From assembly GCA_002393945.1 (NCBI GenBank), contig DGSO01000011.1:1-64000 (forward strand): DNA of 64,000 bases, given 5' to 3'. The translations under genes and the position numbers were made by a program. The stretch's first letter is position 1, and each line of letters begins with the position of its first letter. This DNA is from Bacteroidales bacterium UBA4360 (GTDB taxonomy: Bacteria; Bacteroidota; Bacteroidia; Bacteroidales; UBA932). Under the pieces are notes generated by a model. The model made no database searches and had not been told where the DNA came from. It saw nothing but the letters and a program-made list of their open reading frames with translations. Shown one piece after another: positions 40,732-48,465 of this stretch.

Positions 40732-41716
40732 ATTTTTCGATGAGCTGCTTGATCTCTATCTTGGCGTCCCTCCAGCGGGGAATGTCTATCTTTGTGCCGA
40801 TGACCTCCACCACCTTTGCGGCGATGATGGAGCCGATCTCTCCGCATGCCTTGAGCGGCAGGCCCAGGGAGTGGGCATAGAGGAAGCCCGCGGCGTAGGT
40901 ATCTCCGGCGCCGGTGGCGTCTACGGGCGTTGCGGGCCAGGGTTCGATAAAGTGGTACTCGTCGCCGGACTTTACCATCGAGCCCTGCTTGCCAACCTTC
41001 ACTACGGCAATCTTGCAGCGGCTGGAAATGTCGTCCAGGGCCTCTCGGGGCTCCATTTTGGTGAAGGCGCGGGCTTCTGACTCGTTGGCGAAGACTATGT
41101 CTACATAGTTGTCTACCAGGTTGTGGAAGAAGGCGAGGTTGGAGTCTACCACGTTGTAGGATGCCATGTCTATGGAGATGATGCAGCCTGCGGCCTTTGC
41201 AAGGCGGGCGGCCTTTGAGATGAGTTCCTGGTTCTGGACCAGGTAGCCCTCGATGTGGAAGTAGTCGTAGCCCTCGAAAAACTCAGGAGTGAGGTCGTCA
41301 GGGCCCAGTTCAAGGGTGGCGCCCATGTAGTCGGCAAAGGTGCGTTCCGCGTTGGCTCCGGTTATGAAAACCATGCATCGGCCCGAGGACTTTTCGCTGT
41401 AAAGCATTTGCGCGCGCACGCCGAACTGCTCCATGGTGCTCTTGAAGAGGTTGCCGAGGTCGTCGTTGCCGATTTTCCCCAGGAAGCCGGAAGTCATGCC
41501 CAGGATGGCGGTGCAGGTGATGGTGTTGGCCGCGCTGCCGCCGGGGACGTACTTGACGCCGTAGCCCTTGAGGGCTTCCCAGATGCGGTCTCCGGTTTCC
41601 ATGTCTACGTGCTGCATGCTGCCCAGAGGGAGGTGATAGGTCTGAAGGAGGGAATCGTCCGGCAGGACTGCGAGAATGTCTGTAAGGGCATTGCCGATGC
41701 CAAGGATGGATTTCAT
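40724..41716 (-). CDS. PfkB family carbohydrate/nucleoside kinase
   Basis: The 330-residue ribokinase-fold enzyme phosphorylates a sugar or nucleoside with ATP. It shows the N-terminal MKSILGIGNALTDILA, YVPGGSAANTITCTAILGM (PfkB signature 1), GFLGKIGNDDLGNLFKSTM and the C-terminal anion-hole motif PVDATGAGDTYAAGFLYA with the catalytic Asp. Its closest look is to the adenosine kinase/ribokinase subgroup; the substrate cannot be settled. It is the first gene of the five-gene operon, with a -7 box at 41740-41747. Confidence 0.92.
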   Translation of the reverse strand: MKSILGIGNALTDILAVLPDDSLLQTYHLPLGSMQHVDMETGDRIWEALKGYGVKYVPGGSAANTITCTAILGMTSGFLGKIGNDDLGNLFKSTMEQFGVRAQMLYSEKSSGRCMVFITGANAERTFADYMGATLELGPDDLTPEFFEGYDYFHIEGYLVQNQELISKAARLAKAAGCIISIDMASYNVVDSNLAFFHNLVDNYVDIVFANESEARAFTKMEPREALDDISSRCKIAVVKVGKQGSMVKSGDEYHFIEPWPATPVDATGAGDTYAAGFLYAHSLGLPLKACGEIGSIIAAKVVEVIGTKIDIPRWRDAKIEIKQLIEKYA

Positions 41717-41739
41717 GTCTATGAGATATGTTTAACTCA

Positions 41740-41747
41740 CAAATATA
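41740..41747 (-). promoter_or_regulatory. -7 box of the PfkB operon
   Basis: The minus strand reads TATATTTG, an exact consensus, 23 bases before the PfkB ATG at 41716. Confidence 0.55.
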
Positions 41748-41760
41748 CCCAATATTTTGT

Positions 41761-41768
41761 TAACTTTG
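41761..41768 (+). promoter_or_regulatory. -7 box of the LPG-synthase-TM operon
   Basis: TAACTTTG is an exact consensus, 8 bases before the ATG at 41777. It forms a divergent promoter pair with the box at 41740-41747. Confidence 0.55.
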
Positions 41769-41776
41769 CCCTTTGT

Positions 41777-42688
41777 ATGGACAAGAAAGTAAAAAATATA
41801 CTCTCGTATGTTTTCTGGGGCGCAGTGGCGGTCCTGCTGGTGTGGCTTTGCATGAGGAGCGTGGACTGGGGCCAGTTCGGAGAGGCCCTGAGGCAGTGCC
41901 GCTGGGGTTATGTGATTCTTTCCATGGTGCTTGGCGCCTTTGTGTTCTGGCTTCGCGGCTGCCGCTGGCGCATGCTCCTTCTGCCCTTCGACCCCGCCAC
42001 GTCCAGGCTCACCTGCTTCAACGCATATAATATATGTATGGCGGTGAATCTTGTCCTTCCCCGTGCAGGAGAGGTTGCAAGGTTGGGATATGTGGTAAAG
42101 CACTCTTCAAAGGATGCCGACGGAGGCCGTCTCCTTACCATAGACAAGTCTCTGGGCACCCTTCTAACGGAGAGGATATGGGATGCGATTGTGACGCTGG
42201 GCATGGGTGCTGTGCTGCTTTTTGTGAAATGGGACCAGTTCGGCGCAGGAGTCATGCAGGGCTTCGACGGCATATTCAAGGCTGCGGGATTCATGCTCTT
42301 CATAAAGGGTATCGGCAGCGGGCTTTCCAGCTTCATGCACATGAAAAAAGCCTGGGTTTTCTTTGTCTACACTGCCGTAATCTGGTTCACGTATTGGATA
42401 ATGAGCGCCTGTATAGTCTGGGCGCTTCAGGATATCGAGGCCTTCGCGGGCCTTAACATGACCGACGCCTTCTTCCTCATGATAGCGGGCAGCATCTCCT
42501 CCGTAGTTCCTGTTCCGGGCGGCTTCGGCGCATACCACGGCGTGGTTGCCGGAGCGCTCCTGAGCATCTGGAACATCCCCATGGGAACCGGCATGGTATT
42601 CGCCACCTTGTCGCACGAATCCCAGGCCATTACCCAGGCGCTCTGCGGCCTTGTCTCCTACATCCACGAAAGCTTCTTCCGTAAATGA
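41777..42688 (+). CDS. Lysylphosphatidylglycerol synthase TM-region / UPF0104 family membrane protein
   Basis: The 303-residue protein has about seven transmembrane segments (SYVFWGAVAVLLVWLCM, YVILSMVLGAFVFWL and others). Family features are RGCRWRMLL, CFNAYNICMAVNLVLPRAGE, KSLGTLLTERIWD and VPVPGGFGAYHGVVAGALL. The domain is shared with the flippase part of MprF; stand-alone versions are uncharacterised lipid or glycolipid transporters. The ATG at 41777 lies 8 bases after a -7 box, so the mRNA has almost no leader. Its stop overlaps aroE by 4 bases. Confidence 0.9.
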   Translation: MDKKVKNILSYVFWGAVAVLLVWLCMRSVDWGQFGEALRQCRWGYVILSMVLGAFVFWLRGCRWRMLLLPFDPATSRLTCFNAYNICMAVNLVLPRAGEVARLGYVVKHSSKDADGGRLLTIDKSLGTLLTERIWDAIVTLGMGAVLLFVKWDQFGAGVMQGFDGIFKAAGFMLFIKGIGSGLSSFMHMKKAWVFFVYTAVIWFTYWIMSACIVWALQDIEAFAGLNMTDAFFLMIAGSISSVVPVPGGFGAYHGVVAGALLSIWNIPMGTGMVFATLSHESQAITQALCGLVSYIHESFFRK

Positions 42689-43398
42689 AATTCGCACTTC
42701 TGGGACATCCTGTGGCCGGTTCCTATGGCCCGTCACTATTCTCTGCCGCTTATGGCGGAGAGTATCCTTACCTCTTGGAAGACCATGCCACCTTCGAGGC
42801 TGCATGGCAGTGCTTCCTTGGCGGCTATGACGGCGTGAACGTCACGGCACCGTACAAGCAGGATGCCTTCCGCAGCTGCCTTTGGCTCTCTGAAGAGGCC
42901 CGCCGCTGCGGCGCCGTGAACCTTGTCCTGAAGGACGGCCTCCGCGGTTACAATACAGATGTTAGCGGGGTCATTTATGCCCTGGAAGGCATCGCAGCAC
43001 AGTCTGTTCTGGTAGTAGGCACAGGCGGGGCTGCGCGGGCTGCAATCGCAGCCGCACAGATGCTTGGCCCCAAAGTATCCGTCTGGGGCCGCAACCCTGA
43101 AAAGGTACAGGCCCTGTGCGGGGAGCTTGGTGCCGATGCATGGCAGGGAGAAGACCCGTCTCTGGTAATCTACACGCTTCCCGGCAGCGCTCCTGTGCCC
43201 TCCGGACTGCCTTTTAAGGACGCCGTCGTACTGGAGGCCGAATACCGACGTCCCCAGCTTGCAGGCATCCCCTGCAGGCAGTATATAAGCGGGGCCGAAT
43301 GGTTCATGGGCCAGGCCGTAGCCGGCTATTCGCTTTTTACCGGAAAGGCTCCGGATGTGCCCGCCATGAAGGCTGCCTTGGAGCGAATTTTGCAGTAA
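42685..43398 (+). CDS. aroE: Shikimate dehydrogenase
   Basis: The 237-residue enzyme reduces 3-dehydroshikimate with NADPH in aromatic amino acid synthesis. It is shorter than the ~270-residue norm but typical of the compact Bacteroidota form. It carries FALLGHPVAGSYGPSLFSAA (substrate serine region), GVNVTAPYKQDA with the catalytic Lys, RGYNTDVSGV with the conserved Asp and the cofactor loop VVGTGGAARAAIAAA. A C-terminal FMGQAVAGYSLFTGKAP helix is present. It is translationally coupled to the upstream membrane protein (ATGA overlap). Confidence 0.94.
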   Translation: MKFALLGHPVAGSYGPSLFSAAYGGEYPYLLEDHATFEAAWQCFLGGYDGVNVTAPYKQDAFRSCLWLSEEARRCGAVNLVLKDGLRGYNTDVSGVIYALEGIAAQSVLVVGTGGAARAAIAAAQMLGPKVSVWGRNPEKVQALCGELGADAWQGEDPSLVIYTLPGSAPVPSGLPFKDAVVLEAEYRRPQLAGIPCRQYISGAEWFMGQAVAGYSLFTGKAPDVPAMKAALERILQ

Positions 43399-43422
43399 TG
43401 AAACGTAAAATAATATATAGTT

Positions 43423-43977
43423 ATGTCACTGAACAAAGTAATGCTTATCGGTAACGTTGGAAAAGACCCCGAAGTACGTTACCTCGAAAACAATCCACAG
43501 AATCCCGGGGCAAATCCCAAGATGGCAAGATTCCCCCTCGCAACCTCCGAACGCTACCGCGACCGCAACGGCGAACTGAGGGAAGACACCGAATGGCATA
43601 ACATCATCGCCTGGAGAAACTCTGCCGATGTAATAGAACGCTTTGTGCGCAAAGGTACCCAGGTCTACATCGAAGGCCGTCTGCGCACCCGCAAGTACAC
43701 AGACAGTGACGGCAAGGACCGCTACACCACAGAGATAGTAGTAGAGAACATCCAGCTCCTTGGCAAACGTCCCGAGGATGGCGCCGCACCCCTTGCAGGC
43801 GGCCAGCCCCAGGGCGGCTACCAGCAGCAGCGCCCCCAGCAGCCCCAGCAGGGCTATGCACAGGGTGGATATCAGGGCGGCTATCAGCAGCCCGCCCAGC
43901 CGGCAGCCCCTGCATACCAGCAGCCCGCCGCTCCTGTACAGCAGGAGGCCGCCCCTTCGGACGACCTCCCGTTCTAG
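43423..43977 (+). CDS. ssb: Single-stranded DNA-binding protein
   Basis: The 184-residue protein has an N-terminal OB-fold (MSLNKVMLIGNVGKDPEVRY, ARFPLATSERY, EWHNIIAWRNSADVIERFV, IEGRLRTRKYTD). A flexible Gln/Gly/Pro-rich tail follows, and the acidic tip DDLPF recruits partner proteins. Length and order are standard. It is the third gene of this operon, after a 24-base gap, and converges with xylA (14 bases between stops, no obvious terminator). Confidence 0.97.
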   Translation: MSLNKVMLIGNVGKDPEVRYLENNPQNPGANPKMARFPLATSERYRDRNGELREDTEWHNIIAWRNSADVIERFVRKGTQVYIEGRLRTRKYTDSDGKDRYTTEIVVENIQLLGKRPEDGAAPLAGGQPQGGYQQQRPQQPQQGYAQGGYQGGYQQPAQPAAPAYQQPAAPVQQEAAPSDDLPF

Positions 43978-43991
43978 TCTGAAAACCGCTT

Positions 43992-45308
43992 TTACTTTGC
44001 GTAAAGGTTGAGGAGAGTTTCGTAGAGTTCCTGCTTGCCGGAAGCGGCAACGGGTTCTCCGCTGGCTTTGGCGTGCTCATAGAGCTCTTCAAGGGTGGCC
44101 TTGCCTTCCTCGAACTTCTTTCCAAGACCGGAATCGAAGCTTGCATAGCGCTCCTTGACCATCTTGCACAGAGGGCTCTCTTCCAGAACCGCTGCAGCAT
44201 TGAGGAGGGCGTGTGCCATTGCGTCCATTGCGCTGATGTGTGCGATGAAGATGTCATCGGGGTCTGTCGATGAGCGGCGCAGCTTGGCGTCGAAGTTGGT
44301 GCCGCCGTTTCCGAAACCACCGTTCAGGATAACCTGCATCATGGCCTGGGTGAGATCGTAAGGGTCTACCGGGAACTGGTCTGTATCCCAGCCGTTCTGG
44401 GCGTCGCCGCGGTTTGCGTCGATGGAACCCAGGAAGCCGTTCTCGCGGGCAACGGTGAGCTCGTGCTCGAAGGTGTGGCCTGCAAGGGTGGCGTGGTTAA
44501 CCTCGATGTTCACCTTGAAGTCCTTGTCAAGGCCGTTGGCGCGGAGGAAGCCGATGACGGTCTCAGTGTCCACGTCATACTGGTGCTTTGTGGGCTCCAT
44601 GGGCTTTGGCTCGATGAGGAAGGTGCCCTTGAAACCGTGTGCGCGAGCATAGTCGCGGGCTGCGGTGAGGAGCTTTGCAAGGTGATTCTTCTCGCGCTGC
44701 ATCTGGGTGTTGAGGAGGCTGTAATAACCTTCACGGCCGCCCCAGAACACATAGTTTGAGCCGCCAAGCTTGATGGTGGCGTCGATTGCGTTCTTGATCT
44801 GGACGGCGGCGCGTGCGACGATGTCGAACTGGGGGTTGGTGCCTGCGCCGTTCATGTAGCGCTTGTGGCCGAAGACATTTGCCGTACCCCAGAGATTCTT
44901 GATTCCGGTCTCCTTCATCTTCTCCAGGATGTAGTCCGTGACATCCTTGAGGCGGGCCTCATACTCCGCTATGTCATCACAGTCCTCGATGAGGTCTACG
45001 TCATGGAAGCAGAAATACTCGATTCCAAGTTTCTGCATGATTTCAAAACCGGCGTCTACCTTGTTGCGTGCACGGCAGTACGGGCACTCGCCTTTGTCCC
45101 ATTCGTAGGAGCGTGTCTGGCCGCCGAAGGGGTCTCCGGAAGCCTGTCCCAGCGTGTGCCACCATGCCATTGCGAACTTGAGCCAGTCCTTCATTGGCTT
45201 TCCGGCGACTATGCGCTCCGGCTCATAATAATGGAATGCAAGCGGGTTCTTGCTGGCAGTTCCTTCAAAGGGAATCTTGCCGATGGTAGGGAAATACTCT
45301 TTTGCCAT
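43992..45308 (-). CDS. xylA: Xylose isomerase
   Basis: The 438-residue enzyme converts D-xylose to D-xylulose. The start at 45308 (MAKEYFPTIGKIPFEG) is the family start. It shows the metal and substrate residues: FCFHDVDLIEDCD (catalytic His, Asp), YVFWGGREGYYSLLNT (Glu), EPKPMEPTKHQYD, NIEVNHATLAGHTFEHEL and GSIDANRGDAQNGWDTDQFP (metal-binding Asp). It follows xylB with a 2-base gap on the same strand, giving a xylBA operon. Confidence 0.97.
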   Translation of the reverse strand: MAKEYFPTIGKIPFEGTASKNPLAFHYYEPERIVAGKPMKDWLKFAMAWWHTLGQASGDPFGGQTRSYEWDKGECPYCRARNKVDAGFEIMQKLGIEYFCFHDVDLIEDCDDIAEYEARLKDVTDYILEKMKETGIKNLWGTANVFGHKRYMNGAGTNPQFDIVARAAVQIKNAIDATIKLGGSNYVFWGGREGYYSLLNTQMQREKNHLAKLLTAARDYARAHGFKGTFLIEPKPMEPTKHQYDVDTETVIGFLRANGLDKDFKVNIEVNHATLAGHTFEHELTVARENGFLGSIDANRGDAQNGWDTDQFPVDPYDLTQAMMQVILNGGFGNGGTNFDAKLRRSSTDPDDIFIAHISAMDAMAHALLNAAAVLEESPLCKMVKERYASFDSGLGKKFEEGKATLEELYEHAKASGEPVAASGKQELYETLLNLYAK

Positions 45309-45310
45309 AA

Positions 45311-46807
45311 TTATTGATTGATATAAGTTTTCCATTTTTCGTAGGCGGCACGGTATTCATCCTGATGGGCAGGGAGGATGACGGAGAGGCGTTCAAGGGT
45401 GGAGAAGGCCTCGCGGTTGTCCTTGTATATGCCTGCGCCGATGCCGGCTCCCTTGGCTGCGCCCACGGAGCCGTCCGTGTCATACAGTTCGATGGTGGCT
45501 CCGGAAACGCCTGCGAGGGTGTCCCGGAAGATGGGTGAGAGGAACATATTGGCTTTGCCGGCATGGATCCTGTCTACCTTGAGGCCCATCTGTTCCATGA
45601 TTTCGATGCCGTACTGGAAGGAGAATACGATTCCTTCCTGGGCAGCCCTCAGGAGGTGGGCCTGGCCGTGGCGGTTGAAGTTGAGGCCGTGGATGCTGCA
45701 GCCGCATTCGCGGTTTTCGAGCATGCGTTCTGCACCGTTGCCGAAAGGCAGGATGGACACGCCCTCACTGCCGATGGGAGCCTTTGCGGCCAGCTCGTTC
45801 ATCTGGGGATAGCCAAGCTCGGGGGCCACGTTGCGGTGCATCCAGGAATTGAGGATGCCCGTGCCGTTTATGCAAAGGAGCACGCCAAGGCGGGGATCGG
45901 CAGCGGTATGGTTAACGTGGGCGAAGCTGTTCACGCGGGAGAGGGGGTCGTAGTTCACCTGGTCGATAACGCCGTAAACGACGCCGGAAGTGCCTGCAGT
46001 GGATGCGATTTCACCTGGATTGAAGACGTTGAGGCTCAGGGCGTTGTTGGGCTGGTCTCCGGCACGGTAGGTGACGGGAGTGCCTTCCTTGAGGCCAAGC
46101 ATGGCGGCGGCTTCCCTGGTGAGTGCGCCCTGGATGCCGAAGGTGGGCTTTACCTGAGGCAGGACGGAGGCGTCGAATCCGAAACAGTTCAGAAGCTCTT
46201 CAGATGGCCTGTTTGCCTGGAAATCCCAGAAGATGCCTTCGGAAAGGCCGCTAACGGTTGTGCAGACGCTGCCGGTAAGGCGCATTGCGATGTAGTCTCC
46301 GGGAAGCATGATCTTCCAGATGCGGGAGTAGAGCTCCGGCTCATTCTCCTTCACCCAGGCAAGCTTTGCAGCCGTGAAGTTTCCGGGGGAATTCAGAAGG
46401 TGGGGAAGGCAATAGTCCCTGCCCAGGGCTTCGAAGGCCTTCTGGCCATATGGAACGGCGCGGGAGTCGCACCAGATGATGGACGGTCTGAGGACATTCA
46501 TGTCCTTGTCTACACACACAAGACCGTGCATCTGATACGAAATGCCGATGGCCGCTACGGCATCGGCAAGGTCCAGCTGCGCCCTGTGGGGGATTATTTC
46601 ACCAAGCTGGTGAAGGACGTCTTCGGTGGCAAGGCGCAGGTTGCCCATCCACATGGAGGGGTCCTGTTCGGCCCAGCCGGCCTTCTTGGAAATAATGGGG
46701 GCCTCCTGCTTGGGGTAGAAGGCGCTGGCGACGCATTTTCCGCTCTGGGCGTCCACGAGGGATGCCTTTACGGAAGAACTGCCTATGTCATATCCTAACA
46801 GATACAT
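45311..46807 (-). CDS. xylB: Xylulokinase (FGGY family)
   Basis: The 498-residue kinase phosphorylates D-xylulose to enter the pentose phosphate pathway. The start at 46807 (MYLLGYDIGSSSVKASLVDA) gives the FGGY phosphate-1 loop at once; 7 upstream codons are open but poor. It shows AIGISYQMHGLVCVD, IWCDSRAVPYGQ, TAGTSGVVYGVIDQ and a C-terminal TDGSVGAAKGAGIGAG. It is the first gene of xylBA, with a candidate -7 box 18 bases before the start. Confidence 0.95.
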   Translation of the reverse strand: MYLLGYDIGSSSVKASLVDAQSGKCVASAFYPKQEAPIISKKAGWAEQDPSMWMGNLRLATEDVLHQLGEIIPHRAQLDLADAVAAIGISYQMHGLVCVDKDMNVLRPSIIWCDSRAVPYGQKAFEALGRDYCLPHLLNSPGNFTAAKLAWVKENEPELYSRIWKIMLPGDYIAMRLTGSVCTTVSGLSEGIFWDFQANRPSEELLNCFGFDASVLPQVKPTFGIQGALTREAAAMLGLKEGTPVTYRAGDQPNNALSLNVFNPGEIASTAGTSGVVYGVIDQVNYDPLSRVNSFAHVNHTAADPRLGVLLCINGTGILNSWMHRNVAPELGYPQMNELAAKAPIGSEGVSILPFGNGAERMLENRECGCSIHGLNFNRHGQAHLLRAAQEGIVFSFQYGIEIMEQMGLKVDRIHAGKANMFLSPIFRDTLAGVSGATIELYDTDGSVGAAKGAGIGAGIYKDNREAFSTLERLSVILPAHQDEYRAAYEKWKTYINQ

Positions 46808-46825
46808 ACTTTTGAACTTTATATG

Positions 46826-46833
46826 CAAAAATA
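46826..46833 (-). promoter_or_regulatory. -7 box of xylBA
   Basis: The minus strand reads TATTTTTG, a consensus match, 18 bases before the xylB ATG. The region is AT-rich, so chance matches are likelier here. Confidence 0.45.
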
Positions 46834-46930
46834 CATATTATTTACAAAGCACGCATATCATGTTGTTTCATTCTTTTATCATTTTACGACTTTTTGGCGT
46901 TTTTTTGAAATAACTGACTATTAGGAAAAT

Positions 46931-46970
46931 ACAGAAATCCCCTGCGTAAAAAAGCGCAGGGGATTTCTGT
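46931..46970 (-). terminator. Strong hairpin terminating the ECF sigma operon
   Basis: A perfect 16-bp stem (46931-46946 with 46955-46970) with an 8-base loop lies 38 bases after the Spy-like gene's stop. No long T tract follows on the minus strand, but the stem is exceptionally stable. Confidence 0.75.
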
Positions 46971-47008
46971 AATGTCTTGTGATATAAGCGTTTGCGAAAA
47001 ACGCCGGA

Positions 47009-47512
47009 TTACCTCTTTTTGCTGTTGTCGCGCTGGGGACGTTCTCCATGTCCTCCGGGACGGTTGCCGCCGCCCAGCCTTCCAATCTGTTTGTGGCGGA
47101 AGCGTTCTTCGGAGAGGACGAGTTTCGCCACCTTTTCTGCGGGAAGTACCTTGGAATACTTTGCCGGGGCGTCGTATTCGATTTCGTCTACGGCTTTCTT
47201 TGCCTTGAGGTACTCATCGAGAAGCTTCTTCGTGTCGCTGCCGTTGTCTACGGCTTCCTTAAGCGCCTTCATAGCCTCGAAGGACTTGCCGAAGGCTTCC
47301 CTCTTCTGGGCCTGGATGTCGTTGTAGACGGGCCAGAAGGCCTGGGCTTCGGCCTCGGTGAGATTCAGTTCGGAGGTGATGAACGCTACCTGCTCTGAAC
47401 GCATCTTTTCACGGAAATCGTTCTTGGCGGCTTGCTTTGCCTCTTTGTTCTGTGCGAATACTGCTGCGCTGCATACAAGCGCAATTGCAAGGGTACTAAT
47501 GATTTTCTTCAT
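47009..47512 (-). CDS. Spy/CpxP-like periplasmic protein
   Basis: The 167-residue protein from the ATG at 47512 has a signal peptide (MKKIISTLAIALVCSAAVFA). It is followed by a charged helical domain with NDFREKMRSEQVAFITSELN, LTEAEAQAFWPVYNDIQAQK and VLPAEKVAKLVLSEERFRHK, the pattern of the LTXXQ/Spy-like periplasmic chaperone and metal-resistance proteins. The C-terminus is Gly/Arg/His-rich. It is the last gene of the ECF sigma operon and overlaps the anti-sigma-like gene by 17 bases, suggesting it is the regulated envelope-stress product. Confidence 0.85.
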   Translation of the reverse strand: MKKIISTLAIALVCSAAVFAQNKEAKQAAKNDFREKMRSEQVAFITSELNLTEAEAQAFWPVYNDIQAQKREAFGKSFEAMKALKEAVDNGSDTKKLLDEYLKAKKAVDEIEYDAPAKYSKVLPAEKVAKLVLSEERFRHKQIGRLGGGNRPGGHGERPQRDNSKKR

Positions 47513-47870
47513 AACTAACCAATTCTTCAAGAGTTAAACCGTCGTCGACAAGATAGTTCACGATGTCATCCTCGGTGAGGGTGTACTCCGGGATTTCCGG
47601 GAGCATGCAGTCGGCATCCAGGGACTGTGCAAGGTAGGACACGTATGTCCAGTCATCGGCAGTGGAGGTATCATCCGCAGAAACGGCCGTTTTTCCAAGG
47701 ATGAAATTCCCCAGGACCACAAGGAGCACAAGTGATGCGGCGTAAGCGATATATGGCATTACGCGTGTCATGAGGCTTGGCTGCTTTTCCCTTGCGGGTA
47801 TGCTCATGAGCCTGTCCTGCAGGTTCTCGAGATATCCGTCGGGGGTGAATATGTCACTATGCTTTGTCAT
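47496..47870 (-). CDS. Membrane protein in the anti-sigma position
   Basis: The 124-residue protein has a soluble N-terminus (MTKHSDIFTPDGYLENLQDR), one transmembrane helix (about residues 38-58, MPYIAYAASLVLLVVLGNFI) and an acidic periplasmic tail. It is the second gene after an ECF sigma factor (6-base gap), the normal anti-sigma position and topology. It has no recognisable ZAS motif, so the anti-sigma role is inference. Confidence 0.7.
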   Translation of the reverse strand: MTKHSDIFTPDGYLENLQDRLMSIPAREKQPSLMTRVMPYIAYAASLVLLVVLGNFILGKTAVSADDTSTADDWTYVSYLAQSLDADCMLPEIPEYTLTEDDIVNYLVDDGLTLEELVSYEENH

Positions 47871-47876
47871 AACTGC

Positions 47877-48383
47877 TTACTTAGACACATCTGAATCCGA
47901 AAGGTTTAATCTTATTTTCTCCTGGGCCAGGTGGTACGATGCCTTGAGGGCCCCCACGGAGGTTCCGGTTATGGCCGATATCTCCTCGTAGGAGAGGTCG
48001 TCCCAGTAGCGCATCACGAACACCTGGCGCTGTTTTTCGGGGAGGCGGGCCACGGCGCAGGAGAGCCTTCGCTCGGCCTCGGTGCCGTTGAAATAGGGAT
48101 CGGCAAGGATTTTCCTCTCGGCCTCTGCGTCGATGGAAGTGAAGCGGAGGGCGGCGCGCACCTTTTCTTTGCGCAGGAAGTTCAGCGCCTCGTTGGTGGC
48201 GATGCGCCACACCCAAGTGCTCATGGAAGAATCTCCGCGGAAGGAGGGGAGGGCTGCCCACACCTTGATGAAGACTTCCTGGAGGAGGTCGTCGGCATCC
48301 TCATGGCTGGAGACCATGCGGCGAAGGTGCCAGTAGAGCTTTTCGCTTTCCTGCCGTACTATTTTATTGAAAAGTTCTTCCAT
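47877..48383 (-). CDS. ECF-type RNA polymerase sigma factor
   Basis: The 168-residue sigma-70-like factor starts at 48383 (MEELFNKIVRQESEKLYWHL). Region 2 contains DADDLLQEVFIKVWAALPSF and STWVWRIATNEALNFLRKEK. Region 4 contains RLPEKQRQVFVMRYWDDLSY and ISAITGTSVGALKASYHLAQ. The length and both DNA-binding regions are standard. Downstream partners are a membrane protein and a Spy-like protein, pointing to envelope-stress regulation. Confidence 0.94.
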   Translation of the reverse strand: MEELFNKIVRQESEKLYWHLRRMVSSHEDADDLLQEVFIKVWAALPSFRGDSSMSTWVWRIATNEALNFLRKEKVRAALRFTSIDAEAERKILADPYFNGTEAERRLSCAVARLPEKQRQVFVMRYWDDLSYEEISAITGTSVGALKASYHLAQEKIRLNLSDSDVSK

Positions 48384-48418
48384 CGGAGTTCCATCACAGC
48401 ACAAGCCGTGCCAAAAAT

Positions 48419-48449
48419 TTTGTTTTTCCCTTGGAAATATGTAGCTTTA
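48419..48449 (+). promoter_or_regulatory. Promoter of uxuAB
   Basis: TTTG (48419-48422), a 19-base spacer and TAGCTTTA (48442-48449), one base off consensus. It ends 16 bases before the uxuA ATG. Confidence 0.6.
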
Positions 48450-48465
48450 AAAAAATTTTGAACTT

